Shown here one piece after another: positions 1 to 10,971 of a stretch of DNA of 64,000 bases. The stretch's first letter is position 1. Every line of letters begins with the position of its first letter. The stretch is from Strongyloides papillosus (taxonomy: Eukaryota > Nematoda > Chromadorea > Rhabditida > Strongyloididae): positions 310,001 to 374,000 of the forward strand of contig SRSI01000023.1 of the NCBI GenBank assembly GCA_005656395.1, written 5' to 3'. The translations under genes were made by a program, and so were the position numbers. Under the pieces are notes generated by a model, which saw nothing but the letters and a program-made list of their open reading frames with translations, made no database searches and was not told the DNA's origin.

Positions 1-1540
1 ACATAGAAGACATCGGACGTTTACCACCCTTTATATAATTTGATGGTGATGGAGGTATTTTAAAGTAATTTGGATAATTTGGTAAACTAAAATCATCCAT
101 CTCTGAATTCCATAATATATTTGAACTTGGAGATGAAACTTTTGCACCCAATATTAAATTTATTGTTGATGTTACCGATACAGCATTTCCCTCAACATCT
201 ATAACTGATATATGTGTCGTTCCATGATCTTCTGGTACATATTCAAAGTTACCACCATAATATTTATCATCATGCGTTGTGTGAGTTATCCTTCTCCTAA
301 TATCTTTAGCCCATTCTTTTGATGTTATATTTTTAGCTATAAAAGAAGCATTTTTCAGATAATTCATATCACCTAACGCTGATCTTGCTGCATAGGCAAA
401 TTTACTGGCCTCAATGAAATGATGGAAGAAATTTGTATAGTCATTGTATGTTGAAATTGAATCAAATGTATAACCATCCATTATATTTAAGATAGCCTGT
501 GCAACAGCTGATCCTGATGGAGGTGGGGGTCCACAAATGTATCTGTTATTTTTTAATGATGTATAAATAACTGAGGAATCTGAACGAACAATTGATTTAT
601 AGTTAACAAAATCTTCTTTTGTTATGATTCCATCATTCTCTTGGAATTCTTTAACTAATTCATCAGTGAAAGAACTATTATAAAATGCTTGAATTGGATT
701 TGTGGCATTAGCTATCATTTCAAAAGTTTTTAGTAGATTTTTTCTTGTTTTTATCTGTTCACCAACTTTGAAAATTTCACCAGTATCAGGGTTGATAAAA
801 TCTTGCATCGTAGGTTCCATCTTAATCCAATCTTCATTATCTTTTAATGCTCTAGCTAATGCATGACTTGTTGGGAAACCATCTTTCAGTAGTTGTATTG
901 TTGGATCAACTAAACTTTTCCAAGAAACTTTACCTGAACCAAACCTTTGATAAGCAGTAAACATTCCATGTACCTCACCAGGTACTGCAATAGCTAACCA
1001 ACCCGTCTTCGATTTATCCCACCTCCCATCATACATAGTTTCATTCGCCAACATCGGAGCAGTCTCCCTGGCATCAATAACATGACACTTCTGTTCAGTA
1101 ACATTATAAATAGTAAAAAAATGCCCACCACCAATACCGGCGGAGTGGGTATCCATAATACCAATACAAAAAAGCGCAGAAATCGCGGCATCAACAGCAT
1201 TACCACCTTTTAATAAAATATCCCTACCAATACCAGAACATATTTCGTTATCAGCAGCAACAGCAGCCTTATTGTAATGTCCCAAAAATGATGATGACGG
1301 TTCAGGGAAAGTTGGAAACTTATTTTTATCAGGTTGTAACGATTTGTAATATAATGCCCCAAAAAAGACAGTCGTTAGGAGGAGGAAAAAAATTATCATC
1401 GTCATGAGGATTCCAATTAATAATTGTTTTGATGATGTGAAAATAGTATTAGATGTCCCCTCTTCATCCTCGTCACCGGTAATGGAATCTCGTGAAATTA
1501 AGGGATCGTGTTCATCGTCAGCTCTAGAAATTATCGACAT
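1..1540 (-). CDS. Gamma-glutamyltransferase, 5' part (runs off left edge)
   Basis: Starts at ATG 1540 and stays open for 513 codons to the window edge, without an intron. Residues 1-39 are an acidic cytoplasmic tail, 40-63 a hydrophobic anchor, so it is a type II membrane protein with the enzyme outside the cell. The family removes the gamma-glutamyl group of glutathione and passes it to water or an amino acid. Visible hallmarks are GNAVDAA near the start of the domain, DARETAP (substrate-binding Arg), PPPPSGSAV, the autoprocessing and catalytic site DHGTTH with catalytic Thr441, STINL, EMDDF and, at the edge, GGKRPMSSM. The light-chain remainder and the stop lie outside the window. It is transcribed leftwards, away from the receptor array, and is the only clearly single-copy gene here. 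Family assignment is firm; membrane topology is inferred. Confidence 0.96.
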   Translation of the reverse strand, partial: MSIISRADDEHDPLISRDSITGDEDEEGTSNTIFTSSKQLLIGILMTMIIFFLLLTTVFFGALYYKSLQPDKNKFPTFPEPSSSFLGHYNKAAVAADNEICSGIGRDILLKGGNAVDAAISALFCIGIMDTHSAGIGGGHFFTIYNVTEQKCHVIDARETAPMLANETMYDGRWDKSKTGWLAIAVPGEVHGMFTAYQRFGSGKVSWKSLVDPTIQLLKDGFPTSHALARALKDNEDWIKMEPTMQDFINPDTGEIFKVGEQIKTRKNLLKTFEMIANATNPIQAFYNSSFTDELVKEFQENDGIITKEDFVNYKSIVRSDSSVIYTSLKNNRYICGPPPPSGSAVAQAILNIMDGYTFDSISTYNDYTNFFHHFIEASKFAYAARSALGDMNYLKNASFIAKNITSKEWAKDIRRRITHTTHDDKYYGGNFEYVPEDHGTTHISVIDVEGNAVSVTSTINLILGAKVSSPSSNILWNSEMDDFSLPNYPNYFKIPPSPSNYIKGGKRPMSSM

Positions 1541-3463
1541 AGTTATAGAATATTAACTTAGATAGTGATGTGAAAAAATTTTTTCTCTTGTTATGATTTA
1601 TTTATCAAAAAACTAGTATGTACATAAAGACACCAATATCGTTATCAATATCTTTAATATATGACTTTATGTTGAAAATAATATACATACCGAGACATTA
1701 TAACAGCCATAATGAATTGACTAACAAACAACTAGATAATCGATTTAATATTTTTTGAAAAAGTTTTTATATGATAAAAATGGGAATGACTTATTGGAAG
1801 AAGAGTTTATTAATAAGAAAGAGTACTTTTAGTGTGACTGTCATTTGATTAGATTTGAATGATATTTCTTTATCATCAAATTTTGTTAGCATCTATGATT
1901 TTTGTTATTGCAATCCCTTCGAGATACAAATTTTTTTTATCTATCAGTAAAATTAATTGTACGACTATTTGAAATTTATCATAACTATTCTTTTAAAAAA
2001 AATATTATCATAAAAAATTGTTTTACATGCATTTTGCTGTCATTAATTAAATATAAATCTACACTTTTCTAGTTCAATTAAAATGAATACTATGATTTCA
2101 CCATAGTACTTTGAAATACCTTTTCTCAGTATTCAGTTCGTTAATGTCAGAAATTAATATTAAAAAATTACGATCGAATGATAAGAATTGATATTAATTA
2201 AAAATTAGACAACTTAAGAGTTATGGATATATAATTACATATCAATTTTTTATCTAAAACTTGAACATAGGTTTTTTTTTATAGAATTACTTATGTATTG
2301 CTAATTCATAATTTATTTATTAAAAAATCATGTTCAGGTTTTTGTCTTATGTATTATTAATGGAGTAGAAGGATAAAGATCGTTTTGCAAGTTTTTTAAA
2401 AAGGTATACCTTTAGTGATTAAACAGTCTTGGGACAGTCAATTGGACATAATTTAACTAGAGAAAAATAAACTGATAAAATTTTAAATTATTTATACCTG
2501 GAGAAATTTATACTTTATAAGTTGAGATATTTATCATTTTATCTCATTGATTTTAAGATCACTCATTCTAGAAATAAAAAAAATAAAAATAAAAAAGGCT
2601 TTTGGAGATAAAGCTAAGTTTTATATAGTTGAATATCATTAAGGATATTTATCTCTGATAAGTTATAAAAATACATCTATTGGCTATTCAATTATACAAA
2701 TTAATAAGTTTGAAACAAAATATGGCTAAAAAATAATATTGTAATAAACATAAATCGTCTAATTGCTAAACAATAAACTTCTTAGTTGCTTCGTTTTATT
2801 CTAGATTAAGACCTATCTTCTAACAGTAATTTCATTTAGTTATATTAACTTACCATTAATTCGTAACAATTTAACTTTTAAGTTTTGTTTATAAATGATT
2901 ACCATCCTTTGATCCATAACTTTATCCATTTAAAATCAACCTCTGTAATATTAGTTTTCTCCACCATTCAGATTCTACTTTTCAAATGAGTCACAAAACA
3001 ATTACTCTAATTAACATAAAAAAAAAATTGAGTAGCAGAATAGAAAAATTGTTTCAGAAATAAACTGTTCAATTTCACCAATAGTGCTTTAGATGTGATC
3101 TATTAACCAATTAAAAACAAAACATCTTTTGACTATTTATTCAAAAAAAATGCTTAAATTTTAATTAATGCCTGGAAACGACATATCATAGATAGTACAA
3201 AAGGTATTTTATTTCACAAGATAGACTATTTATGAATAACAGAAATTAAACCTAATGTAAAATGCATATTTGATATTTCTGCATAATGTACATCAATTTT
3301 CGGTTTCTATTTGCTCTACTCTTTTAAATATGTTTTCAATTAAAAGAATGATAAAAAAATATATTAAATTTAATAAAAATTATTTATTCCATTAAACGTA
3401 CTCTAGTAAAAGGTATGAACACAATGGATTACAAATGTTATAATATTTAAGGTTTATTACTTT
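1541..3463. other. Intergenic; left boundary of the array near 2907
   Basis: From 1541 to about 2900 I see only AT-rich sequence with no supported gene. From about 2907 (a TTTGATCCATAACTT match) to 3463 it resembles the 3' flank of the other M-module copies (about 7060-7673, 15883-16454, 30521-31092, 36900-37453, 45603-46173, 52485-53056), so the duplicated array begins here. A candidate poly(A) signal AATAAA for M1 reads on the minus strand at 3458-3453. Confidence 0.5.
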
Positions 3464-5371
3464 TTACTTTACTTTGAAGACACTATCCTCCAAGTTACTA
3501 ATCTTTTTCTGGTTTGAGTTTTTCCCAACTACCTTTTTTGGAGAATTTTTTGCTTGATTAGCTAAATTAAGATTTGAATTCTTGGTGGCTACCTTTTGTT
3601 CAAGATTAGTTATTTTATTGTTTATATTTGCATTCTTATTAACCACCGTTTTCCCCATATTCGTAGATTTTGCAGCAACATTTTTGTTCTGTATAATTGG
3701 AACATTTGAGACTTCTGATATCACGGTCGAAGATTTGGTTGTCGACTGAGATGAAGACATTGATGAACTTGTAGACGAACTGTTGTTTTGTTTCTTTTTC
3801 TTTGATTGTATTTTTTTGTAAATTACAAGTCCAACTATTAATATAGAAGTAACAAGGATAAAGACTCCAAAAATAATCCAGTAAAGGTATTCTCCAGTAA
3901 AATTAATAACGAACTCAGTTTCCTTTATATAATTTGGTTTCTTATTTTTAGAATTCCTATACTTTAAGATACATTTATATTTTTTATTCGACACCAATTG
4001 TTTAGTACTTTTTACTTCTATGTGTTTCCTTGTTGTTTCATCAAACATTAACAATGATGTTGGATGAAGAAGTGCATAAAAATCACTAAATGCCGGATGT
4101 TTCATTTCATCAGGAACTGCGTGACAACCAACTAGAGTGTCTTCTATTTCTTTTCTATCAAATGTATAAATATCTATTTTTCCAAAATTGCCGTCCACTT
4201 TATTTTCAAATTCTTGAATAAAACCATTGATTTTTAAACGGAGTGTTGCATTTAAAGGCGGTATTATGCATTTGGCTTCATAATTGAATGATTTTCCAAG
4301 AGTTCTTACCGACTCGTGAGAAACTCTACTAAAATCCTCAAGATTTATATAATGTAACCTGTATCCAGGATAAAGTTTTGTATTTCTAGTAAAACGACTA
4401 ATTTTAAATGTATTAACATTATTAAAATTATTTCCAGGCGGTAGAAAGGCAATAACTGGTGAAGATGGTTTATCCATAATAGCACCATTACACATTAATT
4501 CACCACTAGAAGGAGAAACCATATAGATGTCTTTTTTATGACTGTTTCTAACCCAAATAGGTTCCTCTTTATCATATTTATAACATTCATAGCCAACATC
4601 AATTGATGGCACAAACATTTGCTTGAGATAACCACATTTAACAAATGATTTAATACCGATATCGTGGCAATATATATATTTTAGGGTAAAATTTTTTGAA
4701 CTTTTAATAGATGTCAGTCGGGTTACAGCATTATCTTCATCTTCAATGAATTCAGCATTTGAAATTTGTGTAAGCCATGTTGAACCAGGGCACGCAATAA
4801 CACTAAATGTGTTTGTATTATTGATTTTTGGAATGAAGCGTAAAACCAAATTATCATATTCATGAGATTTCGTCAATCCAATATAAAAAAAATTTTCAAT
4901 TTCACTCTTGTCTTCACAATTACGATAACCATGAGGACAATGATATACAATTCCTATATTACATTTACTTAATAGGCAAGTAAAGCCTTTATCATGATAA
5001 CCACTTGTTTTATTAAAAATATGTTCAAGTTCAGGTTTAAAATTATACGTATAAACAGTTTTATCTTTGTCAATATTTTTGATAATCATTGCAAACATGT
5101 TGAACCAATGTCTATCAATTGAAAATTGTCTCGGTATATGAATTTTATATAAAATAAGATTTTTTGTTACATCACGACCATAGAATTTGAATTTAACATT
5201 TTCTTTTACTTCACCCTTAAAAGATCCCAAATGAGTATATTCAAATTCAATAAAACGGAAATAATCTAATTCGGTGTCTTCAGCTTTAAATAAATCTTCA
5301 GTTGTTATCAACCCAAACAATATACACGTAGGTATGATAAATTTTAAATGAATATAATATAATTTTCTCAT
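3464..5371 (-). CDS. M1: unrecognised cysteine-rich single-pass membrane protein (intact)
   Basis: Single exon, 635 residues. Start chosen at 5371 because paralogue M2 begins at the matching Met (MRKFFYIHLK); the frame is open upstream to 5530 but that extension is not shared. Residues 1-30 look like a signal peptide. Residues 30-495 form an ectodomain with many cysteines (CLLSKC, CPG, KCGYL, YEC, LMC, GCHAVPDE) and at least four N-glycosylation sequons. Residues 496-518 are a transmembrane helix, followed by a 117-residue basic, Ser/Asn/Lys-rich cytoplasmic tail starting KKIQSKKKKQ. I do not recognise the domain. It is the only uninterrupted member of the M family in the window. A surface receptor or adhesion role is possible but not shown. 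Confidence 0.8.
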   Translation of the reverse strand: MRKLYYIHLKFIIPTCILFGLITTEDLFKAEDTELDYFRFIEFEYTHLGSFKGEVKENVKFKFYGRDVTKNLILYKIHIPRQFSIDRHWFNMFAMIIKNIDKDKTVYTYNFKPELEHIFNKTSGYHDKGFTCLLSKCNIGIVYHCPHGYRNCEDKSEIENFFYIGLTKSHEYDNLVLRFIPKINNTNTFSVIACPGSTWLTQISNAEFIEDEDNAVTRLTSIKSSKNFTLKYIYCHDIGIKSFVKCGYLKQMFVPSIDVGYECYKYDKEEPIWVRNSHKKDIYMVSPSSGELMCNGAIMDKPSSPVIAFLPPGNNFNNVNTFKISRFTRNTKLYPGYRLHYINLEDFSRVSHESVRTLGKSFNYEAKCIIPPLNATLRLKINGFIQEFENKVDGNFGKIDIYTFDRKEIEDTLVGCHAVPDEMKHPAFSDFYALLHPTSLLMFDETTRKHIEVKSTKQLVSNKKYKCILKYRNSKNKKPNYIKETEFVINFTGEYLYWIIFGVFILVTSILIVGLVIYKKIQSKKKKQNNSSSTSSSMSSSQSTTKSSTVISEVSNVPIIQNKNVAAKSTNMGKTVVNKNANINNKITNLEQKVATKNSNLNLANQAKNSPKKVVGKNSNQKKISNLEDSVFKVK

Positions 5372-5735
5372 ATTAAAATATAACTTGGAAAATATAAAAT
5401 TTTTATTTTTTATATAATGTATTGTGCAACGTTTGTTTGAATATTTTTCCATAAAATGCGAATTTTTGTTGAAACTATAAGAAATGCTTTTGTATATAAC
5501 AATATACATAAAGCGGAAATTTTCAAGCATATCTTTCTATTAATTACATAAAATTGAATATTTATACTAGAATTTCACTACTATTTTTCAAAATGTTGAT
5601 TATTTAAAAAAAAGATTTTCATAAACAAGTCTGAATTTGCTTAGTTTTATTTAACCTTTCAACAAATTCAGTTTTGAATTTTTTTTTTGTTTTAAAAGTA
5701 TTATTAAATTATTATCAAATTTTTATTTTTCCCTA
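5372..5735. other. M1 5' flank
   Basis: No gene. The first about 250 bp upstream of the M1 start are shared with the flanks of M2 (9594-9840) and M3 (33000-33240), so this is the duplicated M promoter region. It is interrupted at 5735 by the transposon described next. Confidence 0.5.
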
Positions 5736-6685
5736 CACACAAAAAAAAATGGGACACACATTTGCGTAAAATGTAATAAATTTGTCCCACCTAATAAAAT
5801 TTGAATTTTCTTGATTTGCGATAATTTTAACGCAATTATTTTGTACAAAAAATTAAGACAGTAATTAAAATTAGTTTTTATTTTATATTTTATTGTTTTT
5901 ATTTTAAAACTTAAGTTATTTTTTACAATACATTTTAAAGTACAATGGTAGAATTTAACTTATTATAAGTTTAAAAAATGCTTTTATAAAGAGTATTTAT
6001 CGATATATGATAGTATTTTTTAGATATTCTTTAATTGTTTGAATAACTATAAATAAGATTTTTATAAAAAGTTATATTCATCTGATGATTCAACTTTTTT
6101 ATACTGTTTTTCAAGATCATCTTTAAAAGTCAAACTGATTAAAAGTTTTATAACATTATACGTTTTGTTCATATTAAAAAATTTTTTTAAATATTTTAAT
6201 TTAAATAAGAAAAATAGCAAGTACTAAGATAATATTTTCAATAAACATTACTTTGTATGGTTAGATAATTATTACTCTTTCTTATTGTTGTTGTAAAATT
6301 TCTAAATTTTTAAATTTACTGGTGTTAATAGGTTGTTTAAAAAAGTGATTTTTGTTAAAACGTTAACAACTTTACACGAAATTGACTTTTGATAGCTCAC
6401 TACATAAAATATTATAAAAAACAAATTATATTCTAAAATAGGTATAATATTTTTAAAATTTCTAAGATTAAATAAATGTTTCATTACTTCAAAATAATAA
6501 AAATATATATTTTTGTAAAAAAACGACCAAATTTATGCGAAAATCTAACATTTTGCGTTATTTAAAACATTTTTGTTGTCGCCTGATATTTTTAAAATTT
6601 GAATAAATTTTGACATTTCAAAGTGGTGGGACATTTTATTGCATTTTATGTAATAATGTCAAAATTTGTCCCATTTTTTTGTGTG
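5736..6685. mobile_element. Non-autonomous Tc1/mariner-type element (MITE-like), 950 bp
   Basis: The left end reads CACACAAAAAAAAATGGGAC and the reverse complement of the right end reads CACACAAAAAAATGGGACA. Further in, both ends carry AAAATG(T/C)AATAAA and GTCCCACC, giving imperfect inverted repeats of about 60 bp. A TA lies on each side (5734-5735, 6686-6687), the target duplication typical of Tc1/mariner. The M2 and M3 flanks have the uninterrupted site (TCTAACAAATT near 9955 and 33350) where this copy has CCCTA-element-TAACAAATT. No transposase frame is present; the 60-codon frame at 6302-6484 shows nothing recognisable. Confidence 0.8.
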
Positions 6686-6687
6686 TA

Positions 6688-7673
6688 ACAAATTTATGAA
6701 AAATCTAAATTTACATATTATTTTAAAAAATTGAAAAATATTTTAAATAGAGCTCTCTTTTACGAAACTCATTTTTATATAGGAAAAATTTTAATTGATC
6801 TTTCGTAGTTTAAAGTAACACATATAGTTACTATTCATACATGTAAAAAAAGTAATTTTTAGAAAACTTAGCAATGCACAAAAGCTTTTTTTACTGAAAA
6901 AAATGAATGAAATGTAGGAAAATGTCTATCATATAAACAGAACTTAATTGATTTTGAACAAATAGATCATGTAATAATACTATTTTTAAGACAGTTGAAA
7001 TCTATCTGGTAACGTTAAATGTTATTTAATCAGGTAACTATTCGCTGAGTTATGATTCCCTAAAATTTTATTTAGAAGAGTCTACTACTATTTTTCCTAT
7101 ATCTTATTCATTTTTAATTATAATATTAGGTTCCTCCACTATTCAAATTTTACCTTTCAGACGGGTTAAAAGACACTTTATTATCTTTGAAGAAAAATTA
7201 ATCAATTAGCAGAATAATAAGTTTAAAAAAGGCTTTTATCATAAATAATTTATCCAGTTTCGGCAATGATCCTGAAGTGATCTTATTAACTAAATTGAAA
7301 ACAAAACATCTTTAGATTATTTATTCATTAACATTGCTTAATTTTAACTAAAGTCTAAAAACGACAAAATTATTTTTTTACTTCTTTTTATCATAGATAG
7401 TACTAGAAGATATTTTAACTCATAAAATAAATTATTTGTAAATAAATGAAATTAAACCTAATTTAAAATGCATATTTGATATTTTTTCATAATATTCATT
7501 CAATTTTTTGCATTCTATCTGATATAGTCTTTTAAATACTTCTGTAAATAAAACAATGATAGTAAACCATATTAAATTTAGTAAAAATTATTTTATTTCA
7601 TTTTATACACTCTAGTAAAAGGTATGAACACAATAGATTACAAATATTATAATATTAAAAAGCTTATTACTAT
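6688..7673. other. Distal M1 5' flank and M2 3' flank
   Basis: No gene. About 6688-7000 continues the M1 upstream flank beyond the transposon. From about 7060 onward the sequence matches the 3' flank of M1 (2930-3463) and leads into the M2 stop codon at 7674. Confidence 0.45.
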
Positions 7674-8162
7674 TTACTTTACTTTGAAGAAACTATCCTC
7701 CATGTTACTAATCTTTTTCTGGTTTGAATTTTTTCCAACTATCTTTTTTTGAGCATTTTTTGTTTGATTTACTACATTAAGATTTGAATTCTGGGCGGCT
7801 ATCTTTTGTTCAAGATTGGTTACTTTATTGTTTATGTTTGCATTCTTTTTAACTATCGTTTTTGACATTTTCCTAGATTTTGTAGCAACATTTTTGTTCT
7901 GTATGATTGGAGCATTTGAAACTTCTGAGATTACGGTCGAAGATTTGGTTGTAGATTGAGATGTGGACATTGAAGAACTTGTGGACAAGCTGATATCTGT
8001 TTTCTTTTTTTTTAATTGTAGTTTTTTGTAAATTATAAGTCCAGCAATTAAAAGTGCAGTAACAACAATGAAAACTCCAAAAATGATCCAAATATAAGAG
8101 TATCCTCCAGTTAAATTAATAATGAATTCACTTTCCCTTATATAATCTGTTTTCTTAATTTT
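7674..8162 (-). pseudogene. M2 membrane anchor and tail, downstream of an in-frame stop
   Basis: This is the continuation of M2 in the same reading frame after the TAA at 8165-8163. It still encodes the segment matching the M1 transmembrane helix (IIFGVFIVVTALLIAGLIIY) and the Ser/Asn-rich tail ending FFKVK. No further stop occurs in its 162 codons. It would be translated only by read-through or if the stop is a sequencing error. A splice that skips the TAA would need an intron of under 30 bp, which is not credible. Confidence 0.7.
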
Positions 8163-9593
8163 TTAATTGACATTCTTTAAAGTACATTTATATGTTCTAT
8201 TTGATACCAAACTATCGATATTATTTACTTCTATGAACTTCCCTGTTGTTTCATCAAACATTAACAGTGATGTTGGATAAAGAAGTTCATAAAAATCACT
8301 AAATGCCGGATGTTCCATTTCATCAGGAACTGCATGGCAACCAATTGAAGCATCTCTCATTTCTCTTTTATCAAATGTATAAATATTTTTTTTTCCAAAA
8401 TTGTCTTCTGTTTTATTTTTAAATTCTTGAACGATACCATTGACTTTTAAACGCAGCGTTGCATTTAAAGGTGGTACTTTGCATTTAGCTACATAATTTA
8501 ATTCATGCCCAAAAGAACTTATAAATTCTGATTCCATTTGAGAAATTTTTTCTTCATTTACACAATGTAACTTGTGTCCAGAATAAAGCTTCGTGTTGAT
8601 AGTAAAACGACCAATCTTAAAGGCATTAACATCGTTATAATTATTTCCAGGTGGTAGAAAGTCAATAACCAGTGAAGTGGGTTCATTTATAACAGTTTTA
8701 TCGCACATTAATTGACCACTAGAAAGAGAAGACATATTGGTTTCTTTTTTTAAAACGTTATGGATAGAAATATTCTTCTTATCATTGTTTTTACTACATT
8801 CATAACCAACATCAATTGAAGGCATATAAATTTGTTTCAGGTAACCACACTTAACAAACGTAGTAACACCATTTTCGTTGCAATACATATATTTCAAGAT
8901 ATATCTTCCTGAATTTTTTTTCCAATCCAATTTGGTTATATAATTATTTGAAGTTTCAATATATTCAGAATTTGAAAAACTTGACAGCCAAGATGCACCA
9001 GGACAAACAATGACTCTGAATATGTATTTATCACTTTTAACTTTTGGAATGAATTTTAAAACCAAATTATCATATTCATCCGATTTTGTGAACCCGATAT
9101 AAAAAAAAATTCTGGTTTCAATACTATCAACAGATCTATAATCACCACTGCGCATAAATACAATTCCTATTTGACATTTAAATAAATTGCAAACTAAGAA
9201 ATTTTTAGGCACATTAGAATCATGGAATGTATAAGTTTTAGGTCTAGGTTGAAGTCTATCCGTAAGATCAAACTTATTCGGAATTGTTTTTATTGACATC
9301 AATAATTCATTGTTATATTCATCATCTGTTGAATATTCTCTTGGTAAATGAATTTTATATACAGATTGACTTTGTGTTACATCAATACCATTGAATTTGA
9401 ACATCATATGTTCTTTTATTTCACCTTTTGAAGGCCCCAAAAAAATTGGTTTTTGTAATCCATTACGATAATATTCCAATTCCAATTTTAATTCGAACTC
9501 TTCAGCTCGGAATAAATTTTTAATCGTTATTAATCCAAACAATATACACGTAGGTATGATAGATTTTAGATGAATATAAAAAAACTTTCTCAT
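8163..9593 (-). CDS. M2: M-family ectodomain, truncated before the membrane anchor
   Basis: Codes for 476 residues starting MRKFFYIHLK, collinear with residues 1 to about 475 of M1. Signal peptide, cysteine pattern (KCGYL, YEC, LMC, GCHAVPDEM) and the FLPPGNN and FYELLYPTSLLMFDET stretches are all kept. The frame ends at TAA just after KCTLKNVN, about 20 codons before the membrane helix. As read, the product would be a secreted ectodomain. The anchor and tail remain open directly downstream (7674-8162), so the stop looks recent. It could be a genuine secreted isoform gene, an early pseudogene or an assembly error. Confidence 0.65.
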   Translation of the reverse strand: MRKFFYIHLKSIIPTCILFGLITIKNLFRAEEFELKLELEYYRNGLQKPIFLGPSKGEIKEHMMFKFNGIDVTQSQSVYKIHLPREYSTDDEYNNELLMSIKTIPNKFDLTDRLQPRPKTYTFHDSNVPKNFLVCNLFKCQIGIVFMRSGDYRSVDSIETRIFFYIGFTKSDEYDNLVLKFIPKVKSDKYIFRVIVCPGASWLSSFSNSEYIETSNNYITKLDWKKNSGRYILKYMYCNENGVTTFVKCGYLKQIYMPSIDVGYECSKNNDKKNISIHNVLKKETNMSSLSSGQLMCDKTVINEPTSLVIDFLPPGNNYNDVNAFKIGRFTINTKLYSGHKLHCVNEEKISQMESEFISSFGHELNYVAKCKVPPLNATLRLKVNGIVQEFKNKTEDNFGKKNIYTFDKREMRDASIGCHAVPDEMEHPAFSDFYELLYPTSLLMFDETTGKFIEVNNIDSLVSNRTYKCTLKNVN

Positions 9594-10448
9594 ATTAAAA
9601 AATAACTCGGAAAATATAAAATTTTTATTTTCTTATAATATTTTATGTAGCGTTTGTTTGCATATTTTTTTCATAAAACGCAAATTTTTGGTCAAACTAT
9701 AAGGAATGCTTTGGTGGGTAATAATATACATAAAGCGGAAATTTTCGGACATATCTTTTTAATAATTACATATAATTGAATATTTATACTAGAATTTTAC
9801 CACTATCTTCCGAAGTGTTAATTATTAAAAAAAAACTTTTTATTAAACGAGTTTCACTTTGCCTGATTTCCTTAAACCTTTCAGCCCTCTCAGTTTAGAT
9901 TTTATTATGTTTAAAAAGTATTTTAACACATCATATGTAATTATTTTTAAAATTCTAACAAATTGACGATGAAATCTAAATTTACATAATGTTAAAAAAT
10001 ATTAAATGATGACTTAAAAGAAGCTTCTTTTATGTGAAAATTAATGTTCTAAAATCTTAATTTATGAAAACTGTTTACCACTGCTATATTAAAAAAATAC
10101 AGCAATTTACATGCAAAAATAATTAAGTATGTTATATTAACTGTAGTTGCAATTTTGCTTTTATGTTACATATATTGTTTATTTTAGATAATTTGCAATC
10201 ACATAAAAAAAATTTTTCTTTTATGAAATAAATACTGTGTGAATGGTTGATTTTAGAAAATGGAATTTAATATGTTACATGCATTTATTATTTATTTTCC
10301 ACCTTCTAAATTACTAGAAATGTAGAAGAAATATTTGATATTTTTTCATTTTAACATATTAAAATTCGTTGAATAATTCACTTCTTTCTCGATATAAATG
10401 CAAAACAATCGAATTTATATTATTTTTTTTATTCTTCATTTTAGTACT
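9594..10448. other. M2 5' flank and P1 upstream region
   Basis: No gene seen. The stretch about 10066-10448 is almost the same as about 33470-33864, showing that the M2-P1-A1 and M3-P3-A7 blocks are duplicates of each other. Confidence 0.45.
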
Positions 10449-10955
10449 ATGTCTAGAATTGCTTTTCGCTGTGTCTGGAATATTAGATTCTGCAGTATTG
10501 TTACTTCAAAATTAGCATACGTCTTACGATACTAACAGAGAGAGAACAATTTTATATCCTCCTAAAACGTGGTCTTTATAAAGGTGATAACCTTATTTAA
10601 ATGCTAGGCTTATCATATGAAGAAACAAAACCAGTAAACGATAAAATATTATCTAATAAGTCTACAATAAATAACAGTTTTTGCACTGTTAACATTGAGA
10701 GTGAATAAATTTGTGCTACAATTATTTTTAAATTACCAGAGGTAATAATTAAAAGACTATGTAGACGAAAAATGAAGAAAAATATTTTAGAGGAGTTATT
10801 AATACAAATTAAAAATTAAAGAAATGTTTTGACATTCAAAAGAAATGCCGTGAAAGATTTGAAAAGGTTTTTCAAATGACATTAAATCTATATGGAAAAC
10901 ATTTATGTTAGCTGTTTTACCAGAATATAGAAAGATGAAGCTTGCTTATTTTATT
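10449..10955 (+). pseudogene. P1: copy of unrecognised plus-strand pseudogene, 3' end deleted
   Basis: Begins with a possible ATG (MSRIAFR) and decays through frameshifts and stops. Recognisable against the other P copies are DILLKRG-like, LSYEETKPVNDKILSNKSTINN and TIIFKLPE segments. It ends abruptly at about 10955, where sequence matching the first codons of a C receptor on the minus strand (ATG at 10971, MDYIP) begins. The rest of P, all of B and the C body are missing here compared with the large units. The parent protein is not recognised. Confidence 0.5.
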
Positions 10956-10971
10956 ATGGAATGTAATCCAT

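Noticed and set aside
994..1206. 70-codon minus-strand frame
   Set aside because: It is a shadow frame inside the gamma-glutamyltransferase coding region, which is open in another frame with all family motifs.
5372..5530. 53-codon N-terminal extension of M1
   Set aside because: It lies before the signal peptide and the M2 paralogue has no matching extension, so the later Met is the likely start.
6302..6484. 60-codon frame inside the Tc1/mariner-type element
   Set aside because: No transposase motif, low complexity and too short; taken as chance.
7980..8162. Intron removing the M2 stop
   Set aside because: The only GT..AG pair around the stop is under 30 bp apart and would not match M1.
3464..9593. 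M family as a known six-cysteine or viral glycoprotein-like protein
   Set aside because: Length and single-pass layout are superficially similar, but I see no diagnostic motif, and the setting is plainly a worm gene array.
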